Of a DNA stretch of 64,000 bases, positions 25,186 to 35,300 are shown one piece after another. Every line of letters begins with the position of its first letter. The first letter of the stretch is position 1. The notes beneath the pieces are model-generated. The model had not been told where the DNA came from, searched no databases, and worked only from the letters and a program-made list of their open reading frames with translations. The DNA comes from CAWCPR01 sp963797475 (GTDB lineage: Bacteria; Chloroflexota; Anaerolineae; Anaerolineales; UBA4823), in the NCBI GenBank assembly GCA_963797475.1, contig CAWCPR010000009.1, forward strand, positions 62,001 through 126,000. Direction: 5' to 3'. The position numbers and the translations under genes are program-made.

Positions 25186-26745
25186 TCAGGGCTTTGGCTG
25201 CGGCGCGGTATAAAAGAGATACGGATGGTCGTCTGGGTAGTAATGAAAAATGTTCCGGTCCGGGAAGTAAGAAGCCAGCTTCTGGTCAGGTTCCTGGCCG
25301 CGAGTGAAGGCAAATATGAAAGGTGTATTGAGCAGTGGATTCTCAAGCTCAAGGAGAGCGCCGTACCCGGTCCAGGCTTTCGGATGGACGATAATCAGCG
25401 CAGGCGCAAGGTCCTCGGCCTTCGGGTTGTTGAATGGCTCCAGGCGGGAACGTTGGATCCCGTATAACCCGTGCATGCCGCCAACCCGCAAGGGAGTATA
25501 AAAACGCAGGTTGGTGAAAACCAGCAAAGCCAGGATCGCGGTCATCGCCAAAGGGCGGGCTTTATACCAGCCGCTGTAAGTCTTCCAGGGTTCGCCAGGC
25601 CGGGCCGGCCAGCCAGCCAGGGTCGCAATACCCGCCCCGCTGAGCAAAGTGAGGCTGTAAAGGCCCTCATAATAATAGCGCGGCCCGAAAAGATAGGAGC
25701 CGATCCAATAAGCCATGTAAACAATAACCAGCGAGAAGAAAACAAAGCCGACCAGCAAAGCCGGAGCGTTGAATTTCGCGCCTGTTCTTCTATTTGGCAA
25801 CAGCGCCAATAAACCAAAGGGTAGGAAGATCCATGAAAATCTGCCCCAACCAAACAAATCGTACTCACCCACCCACAGACTGAAGCGGGTGTTAATATCG
25901 GCCATCGTCAAATTGTGACCGTGCGAGGTAACCCCAATACCCGGGCCGAAACCGATTTTATCGTAGCTCCACCACAAGGTATAAGGGTTGAAAAAGGGGT
26001 CGCCGCTGACCGCATACTGCCAGACGAGGAAGAGGGACGCAAGCGCCAGGGTAATCAGCCCGAAGACGAACAATCGACGCCGGGTTGGCCAATCTCCGCG
26101 CGCCAACAGGTACAGGCCGTGCAGCCCAAACGGCAGCCCCACGCCAACTGCAGTAAGCGGGCGCGTCAGGGCAAGCAGTCCCAGGCTGAATGCCGCAGTT
26201 ATCGTGGGCAGCCACACAGAATAAGGGCGCTCGGGCGAACCGGGAGGCGGCCAAAATGCATCCAGCCATGCAAGCGCAAAAGCGCCGCTGAGCACCAGCC
26301 CCAGGGGATGGGAGAGCAGCGAACCGGAGTTCATCAAGAAAAAGGGGGAGGTAACGGTTAAGCCAGCGGCCAGAAGGCCCACCGTCTCGCCAAAAATGCG
26401 CTTCCCCAGGCGATACGTCAACCAGACGCCCAAACCTGCCAGCAGCGGGTTTACCCAGGAGCGCGCTCCCAGCATGACGCCCAGGGCCAGAAGCGCTGGC
26501 CATCCCAGCGGGTATTTGCCGAACCGCTGGCCATTGTCTTCGACTACAAAAGGAACCAAAAAACTTTTCGGGTCGGGGGGGGAGGGCAAAGTCAGGTGGC
26601 CGAGTGCAATGGTCTCGGCCTGCCAGACGTAAGCCATCTCGTCTTCGATATGCGGCATCGCCTCAAAGGCGCGCTCGGTCACCAGGTAAGCAACCAGGAT
26701 GCCTATCAGGCTTAAGAGTAAACCAAAACGGTCGGCGCGAGTCAT
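25186..26745 (-). CDS. Polytopic membrane glycosyltransferase (GT39/PMT-like)
   Basis: The 519-residue protein has about eleven membrane helices. After helix 1 comes the loop MPHIEDEMAYVWQAETIALG, matching the acidic D/E-E motif and following W/Y..A of lipid-linked sugar transferases (PMT, ArnT family). A short C-terminal soluble part (about residues 430-519) follows the last helix. These enzymes move a sugar from a polyprenyl-phosphate donor to protein or glycan outside the membrane. Acceptor and sugar are not predictable. It begins 51 bp after the phosphatase gene on the same strand. The loop GSLLSHPLG and the motif YYYEGLYSLTLLSG fit the family. Confidence 0.75.
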   Translation of the reverse strand: MTRADRFGLLLSLIGILVAYLVTERAFEAMPHIEDEMAYVWQAETIALGHLTLPSPPDPKSFLVPFVVEDNGQRFGKYPLGWPALLALGVMLGARSWVNPLLAGLGVWLTYRLGKRIFGETVGLLAAGLTVTSPFFLMNSGSLLSHPLGLVLSGAFALAWLDAFWPPPGSPERPYSVWLPTITAAFSLGLLALTRPLTAVGVGLPFGLHGLYLLARGDWPTRRRLFVFGLITLALASLFLVWQYAVSGDPFFNPYTLWWSYDKIGFGPGIGVTSHGHNLTMADINTRFSLWVGEYDLFGWGRFSWIFLPFGLLALLPNRRTGAKFNAPALLVGFVFFSLVIVYMAYWIGSYLFGPRYYYEGLYSLTLLSGAGIATLAGWPARPGEPWKTYSGWYKARPLAMTAILALLVFTNLRFYTPLRVGGMHGLYGIQRSRLEPFNNPKAEDLAPALIIVHPKAWTGYGALLELENPLLNTPFIFAFTRGQEPDQKLASYFPDRNIFHYYPDDHPYLFYTAPQPKP

Positions 26746-26796
26746 GATTTCCTATCGGTCAATAGTGTATTTTACTGCGCCGAGATGAATGACTGC

Positions 26797-27789
26797 TTAA
26801 GCTCCAATGCGTTTCAGCGCCTCGAGCGCTGCGGAATGCAGCCAGCCATTGGAGGCTAAAACACCGCGGTTATGGATCAGGCTCCGCCCGGCGGTAAAAT
26901 CGAGCGCTTTTCCATCCAGGTCGCTAATTCGCCCGCCGGCCTCTTCCAATACCAGGGATCCGCCGGCCTGATCCCAAATTTTTTCACGGTAATTGGGCCG
27001 GGTTGGTGAGAGCAGTCGCAGAATGAGGTCCCCCTTTCCGGAGGCCAGGATCGCGTATTTCGCCTGGCTGTCCATCAATACGGGTTCGACTTCGACGCCG
27101 AGGGCACGGGCGAACTCGTCGATCTTATCGACGTTTGTGTGCCCGGATTCTACCGAGCGCAGCAGGCGCGCCTGGCGGGGATCGCTGCGATTTGAAACGT
27201 GCAGCCGGTCGAAATTCTCCCTGCCCAGCAGGGGTGTGACCCAGGCCCCCTGGCCGCGCACGGCGATCAGAAGCGATCCTTCGCCTTCCAGGTCGGGGCG
27301 ATATGCATCTACCAGGTTCGGACAGCCTAAAACGGCAATCTGAACCTTGCCGGCCACGATGAGCGCCAGGGCAATGGCATACTGCTCGCCGCGCAAAAAG
27401 CCTTTGGTGCCGTCGACGGGATCCAGGGTCCAAAATCGGGCGGCGGGTTCCGCCCTGCCGCGATCGATCCAGGCGCAGACGGATTGAGGATCGGCTTGCG
27501 AGATAACCCCTTCCACAAAATGGGTTACCTGCTGCAGCGTCGCCTCTCCTGGCTGGCTTCTCAGCGCACTGGAATCTTCTTCAGCAACCAGGGGGTCATC
27601 CGGGAATTTATCCGCCAGGAGCTTTCCCACCAGGGCCTGGGAAGCGAAATCGGCCACGGTGACCGGTGAACGGTCGTCCTTCGTCAGGGCCGGTGATACC
27701 AGATCCGACTGGACCTGGCGCGCCAGCAAGGTTGCCATCCTCACTGCGTGTAATGCGGTTGCCGTTTCATGGGTTTCAATAAAAGGCAT
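26797..27789 (-). CDS. 3'(2'),5'-bisphosphate nucleotidase (HAL2/CysQ-like)
   Basis: The 330-residue protein is an inositol-monophosphatase-fold enzyme. Metal ligands lie in LVAEEDSSALR and TLDPVDGTKGFLRGEQYAIA, and the C-terminal signature is KIWDQAGGSLVLEEAGG. The length and the DPVDGTKGFLRG form match the HAL2 branch, which hydrolyses 3'-phosphoadenosine 5'-phosphate made in sulfate assimilation. GAAGGGA lies about 7 bases upstream of the ATG. It is 61 bp downstream of rimO on the same strand. An inositol phosphatase role is less likely but possible. Confidence 0.88.
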   Translation of the reverse strand: MPFIETHETATALHAVRMATLLARQVQSDLVSPALTKDDRSPVTVADFASQALVGKLLADKFPDDPLVAEEDSSALRSQPGEATLQQVTHFVEGVISQADPQSVCAWIDRGRAEPAARFWTLDPVDGTKGFLRGEQYAIALALIVAGKVQIAVLGCPNLVDAYRPDLEGEGSLLIAVRGQGAWVTPLLGRENFDRLHVSNRSDPRQARLLRSVESGHTNVDKIDEFARALGVEVEPVLMDSQAKYAILASGKGDLILRLLSPTRPNYREKIWDQAGGSLVLEEAGGRISDLDGKALDFTAGRSLIHNRGVLASNGWLHSAALEALKRIGA

Positions 27790-27850
27790 CGTTGTTATCC
27801 CTTCAAGTGTTGGATGGGTTTTAACTTCTCAAAAGTGGGGTTGGGGACAG

Positions 27851-29224
27851 TCAAGCAGCGCCGCCGATCTGCTCCAACCCGATTACGCTGCGGCTGGTTT
27901 CGACCACTCCGCTCAGATCGTAAGTCATCGCGCCGTCAATGCGGACGGGGACCATCTCGCCAGTCGGGATCTCGCCCTGGATGACCACCATGCCGTCGAT
28001 CTCCGGCGCATCCCGGTACGTGCGGCCTAAGGAGATGCCATCCCCCTGGCCTTCGATAAGCGTATCCAGGGTCCTGCCGACCTGAGCCTGGTTGATCTCA
28101 AGAGAAATGCCTTGCTGCAAGGCCATCAGCCGTTCGTAGCGCTCCTGCTTCACCTGCGCCGGAATGGGATCGCCCAGTGGTTCGCTTGTGGTTCCCGGCT
28201 CAAAAGAAAATTGGAATGCGCCGACCCGGTCGAAGCGCATCTCACCCACGAAGTCGAGCAGAGTCTGGAATTCCGCTTCAGTCTCCCCGGGATAACCGAC
28301 GATAAAGGTCGTGCGCAGCGCCAGGTCTGGCATGGCGGCGCGCATCTTTTCCAAGGTCCGGTAGACCCAATCGATGTTCGCAGGCCGGCGCATGCGGCGC
28401 AGCGCAGACGGGTGGGCGTGCTGCAAGGGCATGTCCAGGTAGGGGACAATGCGCGGGCTGGAGGCGATCAGGTCGATCAATGGGTCGGTTACATAACCCG
28501 GGTAAGCGTACATGATCCGGAACCAATCGACACGCGGCGCGGCCGCCAACAGCTCTTCCAACAAATGGGCCAGGCCGTTCTTCAATCCCAGGTCGTGGCC
28601 GTAATCCGTGGTATCCTGAGCGATCAAGATGATCTCACGCACTCCTGCATCCTGGAGAATTTGGGCCTCGTGCAAAATAGACTCGACCGGCCGGCTGACA
28701 GCAGTCCCTTTGATCAGTGGAATGGCGCAAAACGCGCACGGCCGCCGGCAGCCATCCGCGATCTTGATATAAGCGCTGGCGCCCTGAATGGCTGTGCGCA
28801 GCGCGCCGCGCTCATCGCTGCCCACAGTTGGCGCATCTGGCAGGTGATAAAGCGGCTCGGGGTGCTTGCCGTCTCGCAATTTTTGCACCACTTCGACGAT
28901 ATCCATCCACCGGCGGGTGCCCAGGATGCCATCAATGCCTGGCACCTGGCGGATCACCTCAGCGCCGTACCGTTGAGTCAAGCAGCCGGCGGCGATCAAG
29001 GTCTGCCCTTTGCGCTTATGCGCCGCCAGTTCGCTTAATACTTGCAGCGACTCTTCTCTTGCCGGGCCAATGAATCCGCAGGTATTGACAATCAATACAC
29101 TTGCCCTGGCCGAATCTTCGACCGGGCGGAAACCTGAGCCCAGCAATAACTGGGCCATCGATTCGGAATCGACCGTATTTTTTGCGCATCCCAAAGAGAT
29201 TAGATGAAAGGTTTTTGAACCCAT
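27851..29224 (-). CDS. rimO: Ribosomal protein S12 methylthiotransferase RimO
   Basis: At 457 residues it shows the three-domain MTTase layout. The N-terminal UPF0004 domain has SLGCAKNTVDSESMAQLLL and the Cys of VNTCGFI and AGCLTQRY. The radical-SAM domain has IADGCRRPCAFCAIPLIKG (CxxxCxxC). The C-terminal TRAM domain is at about 390-457. RimO rather than MiaB is indicated by the SLGCAKNxVDSE start and the PYLDMPLQHAHPSALRRM stretch. It converts a conserved Asp of S12 to 3-methylthio-Asp. AAAGGTGCTGA provides the ribosome site. It follows the rodZ-like gene by 62 bp, a common neighbour pair. Confidence 0.95.
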   Translation of the reverse strand: MGSKTFHLISLGCAKNTVDSESMAQLLLGSGFRPVEDSARASVLIVNTCGFIGPAREESLQVLSELAAHKRKGQTLIAAGCLTQRYGAEVIRQVPGIDGILGTRRWMDIVEVVQKLRDGKHPEPLYHLPDAPTVGSDERGALRTAIQGASAYIKIADGCRRPCAFCAIPLIKGTAVSRPVESILHEAQILQDAGVREIILIAQDTTDYGHDLGLKNGLAHLLEELLAAAPRVDWFRIMYAYPGYVTDPLIDLIASSPRIVPYLDMPLQHAHPSALRRMRRPANIDWVYRTLEKMRAAMPDLALRTTFIVGYPGETEAEFQTLLDFVGEMRFDRVGAFQFSFEPGTTSEPLGDPIPAQVKQERYERLMALQQGISLEINQAQVGRTLDTLIEGQGDGISLGRTYRDAPEIDGMVVIQGEIPTGEMVPVRIDGAMTYDLSGVVETSRSVIGLEQIGGAA

Positions 29225-29286
29225 TCAGCACCTTTAATTATTGTCTTATTCGATCCATGCCGGGTTGAGCGCCTCACGCCTCTGGG

Positions 29287-30597
29287 CTAAGGCAGCGCAG
29301 GAACAGTCGGAGTTCCTGGCCTGGCGGTAGCGCTGGGCCTCGGCGTCGGCGAAGGCCGTTCGGTGGGCGCTTCGGTCGGGGTCACAGTAGGCGTCGGCGT
29401 TTGGACCCCTTCCAAAGTATAAACCCGCTCGACCACCTGTCCGAACAGTCCCAGGACTCCAAAATCCTGCTGGTTGAAGAAGACCTGCAGGGCTGCGCCA
29501 TTTCCGGTCAGGATCTCCACCCGCTTTTCGCCGGCGAAGGTGTAGGCGCTGCCGGGCAGCACGCGGTCCTGAAACACTACTTTCCCGTCCACACTGACCT
29601 GCATCCAGGCGCGCTGGTTCACGGATATATAAACCTGCACAGCCTGGCTCCCGCCCGCCGGGATCGTGATCTGCACACTACCCGTCGCTTCCACCTGTCC
29701 GGGCAAGGCAGCCAGGGCAGCCGGTGGGGTCGGGGTAAGCGGGGCAGAGGTGGGCGGCAATGTCGCAGTTTCCGTGGAAAGCAGCACGTCGGCGATCGAA
29801 GGCGCGGTCGAGAGTGGAGACTGCTCGGAACGCATACTGTATATACGAATCGCTCCCCATGCGACAAAGCTTATTAGAAATACCGCCAGGGTCACTCCGA
29901 TCAAAATATCACTGGAGACAAACCGGCGCAGCCGGGCGGGCAGCAGTGGGCGACGCCTGGCGCGGCTGGGCCTGGTTTTCGCATGTCCATTAAACCCGGC
30001 AGCCTGTTTGATTGCAAGGCGAGCCTGTAGTCCCTCGGCAAAGCGTAGCATCACCGGCTCCGGGTCCAACCCCAGGAAGGCAGCGTAATTTTTTAACATA
30101 CCGCGCCCCTGGACCGGCGATGGCAGCCCTTCCAGGTTGCCGGATTCCAGGGCCTGCAAGTAATGACGGCGCAGATGCGTGTGGCGTACGACGTCATCCA
30201 GGGAAAGTCCCAACAGATCGCGTTGGCCGCGCAGGCTTTGGCCAACTTCGCGGAAAATCACGCTGGCGGCTTCACCTGGGAGAGCGTTTTCCTCTTGCAG
30301 GGGTTCCGCTCGGGCGTGTTCGGCGGTTGGACGGGTGTCATCTTCCGGCTTCTGGGAGGTTAGCAAGCCTTGCCCGTTAAGCGTATGCAGAAGCGTTCCG
30401 GAGTCCAGGTCGAGAAAATCGGCGTAAGCCCGCAAAAACCCACGCGCCTGGGTGAGGGATGGGAGCGATTCAAATTTCCCGGCTTCCATCGCCTGCAAGT
30501 AATGGACGCGCATATGAGTTGCCTGGGCTACTTGCTCAAGGGAGAGCGAGCGCGTCTCACGCGCCCGGCGGAGCTGTTGACCGATTGTCTCATCCAT
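29287..30597 (-). CDS. RodZ-like protein with two HTH domains
   Basis: The start is taken at ATG 30597 (MDETIGQQLRRARETRSLSL), where the family begins; 19 more codons are open upstream. It has a first HTH_25 domain at about 2-70, and a second at about 115-180 (GQSLRGQRDLLGLSLDDVVR, HTHLRRHYLQALESGNLEGL). A Lys/Arg-rich stretch leads to one membrane helix (about 222-244, LIGVTLAVFLISFVAWGAI). Outside the cell come a Thr/Pro linker, a DUF4115 beta domain (about 300-385) and a Pro/Thr tail. RodZ links MreB to the wall machinery. Duplicated HTH domains are unusual; RodZ normally has one. No mreB lies nearby. Confidence 0.8.
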   Translation of the reverse strand: MDETIGQQLRRARETRSLSLEQVAQATHMRVHYLQAMEAGKFESLPSLTQARGFLRAYADFLDLDSGTLLHTLNGQGLLTSQKPEDDTRPTAEHARAEPLQEENALPGEAASVIFREVGQSLRGQRDLLGLSLDDVVRHTHLRRHYLQALESGNLEGLPSPVQGRGMLKNYAAFLGLDPEPVMLRFAEGLQARLAIKQAAGFNGHAKTRPSRARRRPLLPARLRRFVSSDILIGVTLAVFLISFVAWGAIRIYSMRSEQSPLSTAPSIADVLLSTETATLPPTSAPLTPTPPAALAALPGQVEATGSVQITIPAGGSQAVQVYISVNQRAWMQVSVDGKVVFQDRVLPGSAYTFAGEKRVEILTGNGAALQVFFNQQDFGVLGLFGQVVERVYTLEGVQTPTPTVTPTEAPTERPSPTPRPSATARPGTPTVPALP

Positions 30598-30746
30598 AGG
30601 TTGGGGACAAAACACCAGCCCGGGAACAGGTGGGAGAAAGGCGCTTCGAACCACAAAGCTTTCAGAGGCCTTCCATCCTGGCGAAAATCACTTCGCCGTC
30701 GCCTAGCCCAGGCCGGTAATCGTAAGAAGTCTTAACAGAATAACGC

Positions 30747-31361
30747 TTATTCTGCTTCCGCTTCAACCTCGGCTTCTACTTCGGGTCCGGCTTCTGCGCC
30801 TGCCTCAGCAACGACGTCAGCCGGCTCCTTGGCAGCCTGGCCACCGGCCTGTGCTGCACCCTTGGCTGGCGCCCGAGGTTCCTCAACAGCTTCGTGGCCG
30901 GGCAAACCAATTGCCTCGCCTTCGCGATGAACGGCCACCATTATTTCTGGGATGAGGTCCATCGTCAGGCGAATATGGACATTATGCTCGCCGAGCGTTC
31001 GAATCGGTTCGGAGTCCAGTTGGCGCCGGTTGAGCTCTACACCGGTTTTCTCTTTGATCGCGTCCACAATCATCTGGGGGGTAATTGACCCGTATAATTT
31101 GCCCGTTTCGCCGGCCTTGGCGGGGAAAGCAAGAGTCAAATTCGACAGAACTTTGGCAACGCTGCTCATTTCTTTATTCAGCACTGTCCGAGCTTCAGCA
31201 GCCTGTTTCCGGATGTGTTCTGCCTGCTTGAGCGCCCCGGGCGTCGCCAGTACGGCCAGTTCCTGCGGCAGAAGGAAATTCCGCCCGTAGCCGTCCGCAA
31301 CGCGCTTCACGTCTCCAGCGCGCCCGAGCTTGTAAACATCCTTGAGTAAAAGTACTTTCAT
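30747..31361 (-). CDS. rplI: Ribosomal protein L9 with a long acidic tail
   Basis: The start is ATG 31361 (MKVLLLKDVYKLGRAGDVKR). The N-terminal rRNA-binding domain (VADGYGRNFLLPQELAV), the long central helix and the C-terminal domain (GKLYGSITPQMIVDAIKEKT, GEHNVHIRL) are all present by residue 150. About 55 extra residues follow, first Pro/Ala/Gly/Lys then almost only Ala, Glu and Val (EVEAEVEAEAE). L9 normally ends near residue 150. The gene stands alone, without the usual rpsF, ssb or rpsR neighbours, and is divergent from recO. Confidence 0.93.
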   Translation of the reverse strand: MKVLLLKDVYKLGRAGDVKRVADGYGRNFLLPQELAVLATPGALKQAEHIRKQAAEARTVLNKEMSSVAKVLSNLTLAFPAKAGETGKLYGSITPQMIVDAIKEKTGVELNRRQLDSEPIRTLGEHNVHIRLTMDLIPEIMVAVHREGEAIGLPGHEAVEEPRAPAKGAAQAGGQAAKEPADVVAEAGAEAGPEVEAEVEAEAE

Positions 31362-31505
31362 GATCAAGCCCTTTCTAAATCGAGGTTCAACCGCGTATCT
31401 CGCGGATTGGCCCGGGCGAAGGGTACAACGCTCCGGGCGGGCTGATTCTACCAGATGGAGGAAATAGCGTCAACAATACCGTAGAGAATGCGATAATATG
31501 CCTGA

Positions 31506-31517
31506 TATAATGCGTAT
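31506..31517 (+). promoter_or_regulatory. -10 box placing transcription start on recO ATG
   Basis: TATAAT (31506-31511), six bases (GCGTAT), ATG 31518. No ribosome site lies upstream and the -35 region is poor. The spacing equals that of dnaX, yacP and the C39 peptidase gene. Confidence 0.55.
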
Positions 31518-32318
31518 ATGCCATCCCGAGAACGCTCTCTTAGGGCTGAAGCGGTAGTACTGCGCCACCAGGATTGGGGTGAGGCGGATCGCCTGCTGGT
31601 ATTGTTCACCCTGGAAATGGGGAAAGTGCGCGCCATTGGCAAGGGCGTCCGTAAACCACGCTCTCGAAAGGCGGGCCACCTGGAACCGTTCACAAGGGTT
31701 CACCTGCTCCTGGCACGCGGCCGTGATTTGTTCATCGTCACCCAGGCCGAGATGGTCGAGGCTTATCTGCCCTTGCGAGAAAATCTCCTGCTCATGACTT
31801 ATGCCAATTACGTCGTCGAGCTGCTGGATCGCTTCGCCTTCGAGGAAGGCGAAAACCGTCCCCTGTACCGGTTGCTGGTGGAGACTCTGGAACGGCTGTC
31901 TTCGGACAACGACCCGGAGCTGGTGATGCTTTATTACGAGATGCGCCTGTTGGATTTAACCGGTTTCCGCCCCGAATTATTCCACTGTGTGAATTGCGGC
32001 GAAGAGATTCGCCCGCAAGACCAGTATTTCTCAGCCGAACATGGCGGCGTCCTGTGTCCAAAATGCGGTAAGGGGGTTCAAGGTGTGCGCCCCGTTTCGA
32101 TGGAGGCATTGAAATACCTGCGCCACTTCCAACGCAGCAGCTTTAAAGAGGCCGCGCGGGCGAACCTCAACCCGCTGATAAAACGAGAAGTCGAAGACTT
32201 GATGCAGCATTACCTGACCTATCTACTCGAACGCGCTTTAAATACGCCCGCTTTTTTACGGCGTGTGCGCGCGGATATGGTCGAAGCCTCCAAAGGGGAT
32301 ATTAATCAGGTCGTCTAG
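31518..32318 (+). CDS. recO: DNA repair protein RecO
   Basis: At 266 residues it has normal RecO length. The N-terminal OB fold has RAEAVVLRHQDWGEADRLLV and TLEMGKVRAIGKGVRKPRSR. The helical middle part includes YANYVVELLDRF, and the zinc finger has FHCVNCGEEI and LCPKCGKG (four Cys). RecO binds SSB and ssDNA and, with RecR (12998), loads RecA. It ends by overlapping the 3' end of the convergent giant kinase gene by 4 bp. Confidence 0.93.
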   Translation: MPSRERSLRAEAVVLRHQDWGEADRLLVLFTLEMGKVRAIGKGVRKPRSRKAGHLEPFTRVHLLLARGRDLFIVTQAEMVEAYLPLRENLLLMTYANYVVELLDRFAFEEGENRPLYRLLVETLERLSSDNDPELVMLYYEMRLLDLTGFRPELFHCVNCGEEIRPQDQYFSAEHGGVLCPKCGKGVQGVRPVSMEALKYLRHFQRSSFKEAARANLNPLIKREVEDLMQHYLTYLLERALNTPAFLRRVRADMVEASKGDINQVV

Positions 32319-35300
32319 CCGTGCGCCCGGCTGGAATGGCCATTGCTTCTCAAGAGTGTTTGCAAAACCCGGACGAATTCCTGGATGGCAAAAGGTTTTT
32401 GCAGCCAATCCACCTGTCCTTCTTCCAGCAGAGATTGGTTTTCCCCCCCTAGAGGATGCCCCGTCACGAACAGCATCTTCAGCTCGGGCGCCTTTTCTTT
32501 CAGCGATCGGTACAATTCAACGCCTCCCATTTCCGGCATAACCACATCGCTCACCACCAGATCGATCGTATTCGCTGAACGATCATAGACTTGCATGGCT
32601 TCCACACCGTTTCTGGCAGGCAATACGCGGAAATTATGGTGGCTCAGCAGCGCCTTCATCGCCTCCAGTGCAGCCGGATCGTCCTCAACCAATAAGATCG
32701 TTTCGCCGTTTCCAGAGCGAGGCGGGCGATTTTCCCCGGCCGCGCGGCCAGACTCAAGAATTTCCAGGGCAGGCAAGTAAATCTCAAATGTCGTGCCTTC
32801 ACCCGGGGCGCTGCGGACGTCAATACTGCCTCGATGCTGCTTGACAATCCCGTAAACCTGGGCTAACCCCAGGCCAGTTCCGCCGCCCACCGGTTTAGTC
32901 GTAAAAAATGGGTCGAAAATGTGCGCCATGGCATCCGGCTGGATGCCCGTGCCAGTATCCGACACCTGGATGCCGATCCACTCCCCAGGCGTCAGATCCA
33001 GGATAAGAACGTCTGTATCCGAGATGTAAATCCGCCCCAGCTCAAAATGGAGCGTACCGCCGGAAGGCATAGCATCGCGCGCATTCAAGGCCAGGTTCAT
33101 AAAAACCTGCTGCAACCGGGTGGGATCTGCTTTGACGATGTATTCACCGGGCTGGTAGGTCAATTCCAGGCGAATATTTTCAGGCAAAATACGCCCTAAC
33201 AGCTTGTCCAATTCTTTAATGAAGGGCAGCAAATCCATGCTGCTCTGTTCCATCACCGATCGGCGGCTGAAATCCAGGATCTGGCGAATCAAGCTGGTGG
33301 CCCGCTGCACCTGCTGCTGTATCGTGTTCAAGCGTTCGTGACTGGCTGCGCTCAAATTGGGCTCCATGCCCAACAAATCCGTGTACACGGTGATCGCGGC
33401 CATAATGTTGTTAAAATCGTGTGCTATTCCGGCGGCCAATTGGCCTACCGTTGCCAGGCGGTCCTGCATTTGGATGCGCGCCTGGTTATCTCGTTCCTGG
33501 GTGATATCCCGGATGACGAAGACCCAGCCCTGGGTAAGGTCGCCAGCTTCCAGGGGTCGGGCGGCAATTTCAAAGGTTTTGTGTACATCCCCCTCGACCT
33601 CTAATTCACGCCACAGGCTGTCATTGTTTTGTTCTAATAACTCGGAAACCGGCTGGCCCGCAAGCGAGTCGACCGGAGCATCCAGACCAGCCTCGCCGAC
33701 CAGGATGGCAGAATAACCCCAACCGGCCGGGTTTGCAAGCACAATCCGGTGCCCCGAATCGAGCAGGAGAACGCCTTCCGGCACCGTGTCGATGATTTGC
33801 CTCACCTGCTGCGCCTGTTCTTGAGTTTTAGCCAGCAAGTTAAGCCGTTCAATCGCGCTGCCTAACTGCCGTCCTACCGACTCGGCCAGGGCAATCTCTT
33901 CTTCTTGCCATTCGCGCGGCGAAGAGGAAACCAGGCTCATCCCGCCAAAGTCATGGTTCTCGACCCTAACCGGGACGATCAATGCGGATGACACACCCAT
34001 CCTACGGAGTTGATCCGCAACCTCTGACAGCAAATCCTCCTCACAGACCTTTTTCCAATCGTTGATTACTATGCTACCTGTAATCGCCCGGTATACGGAA
34101 TGGAGGGCAGCCGGATCAGCGGCCAAACCATTCTCTGGCAAGCCGCGCAGCGCCTGACTCCTGCTCGCCCAAATTGCGCCTTTCTCCAGACCGAAAGCCT
34201 TCAATGTCAGGTCCAACACAACTTCCAACAACCTGGACAGGTCTGGAGCGGTCACCGCAGCAGTGATGATTGCATTGATCGCCTCCTGTTGTGCAGCCCG
34301 GCGGCGAGTTTCTTCGAAGAGGCGTGCATTTTGCAGGGCAACAGACGCCTGACGGGTAAAAGCCAGCATCACCTCCTGCTGGTCCAAAGGCCAGGTTTGC
34401 GGCTGGTCATAGTAACAGCCGACCGCGGCGATCACACGCTCTTCGTAAACCAGGGGCCACAGCCCAACCACGCGAAAACCTTCTTTTTCCGCCAGGCCGC
34501 GCAAGACAGAATCCTGGGGAAGCTGCATTATGTCGCCGATCAGGATCTTCTCAGGCGAATCGAGCATTCGCCCCCCAGGAACGGAATCTGCCTGGCGGGT
34601 CACAGCCTCGAGGTAAGCGCTGGACAGCCCGGCATACCATGCGCAATATACTGTCCGATCGGGATAGCGCTGGTAAACCGCGGCGCGCTTGCATCCTCCA
34701 AGCTGCATCGCGCCTTGACCGATGCCGCTGATCACCTCTACGGCGGTAACCGGATGGTTCATGGCTCCGCTCAACGCCGCCAGGAGCGCCATTTGTTCCG
34801 CATGTTCCTGGGCCGCGGCGAACAACTGCAGCCTGTCAAACACCTGACTGACCTGGCGGGCGATGTTTTGCATTAAGTCAACATCCGCCTGACCGAATTC
34901 ATGCGGCTCGAGCATATCAATACCTAGCGTCCCGGCGACCTGGCCTTTCATCAGGATCGGAACCAGCAGGATGGACGCGACCCCCAGTGAACGCATCAGG
35001 TCGTGAATAGGTTCCATAAGGGGATCGTTCTGGGCATCTGAGATGGCCATGGGGGTCTTATTTTCAAGGATGTACTCCATGGAGGGATTGCCTGCCACGG
35101 GAATCCGCAATCCGACTCCGCTCGGGCGGCCTGGCGACCGGTATTCGGCAATGACCTGCGCTGAGGATCGCTCTGCATTGAGCAGCGCAAAGCCGGTCTG
35201 TTGGGCCTGAAAGAACAGGGCGACTTCGATACAGATCTGGTTTAAGGCCTCGTCCAGGTCGTCAGAGGCTGCAGTCAGGGTGATGATTTTACTGAGCAGG

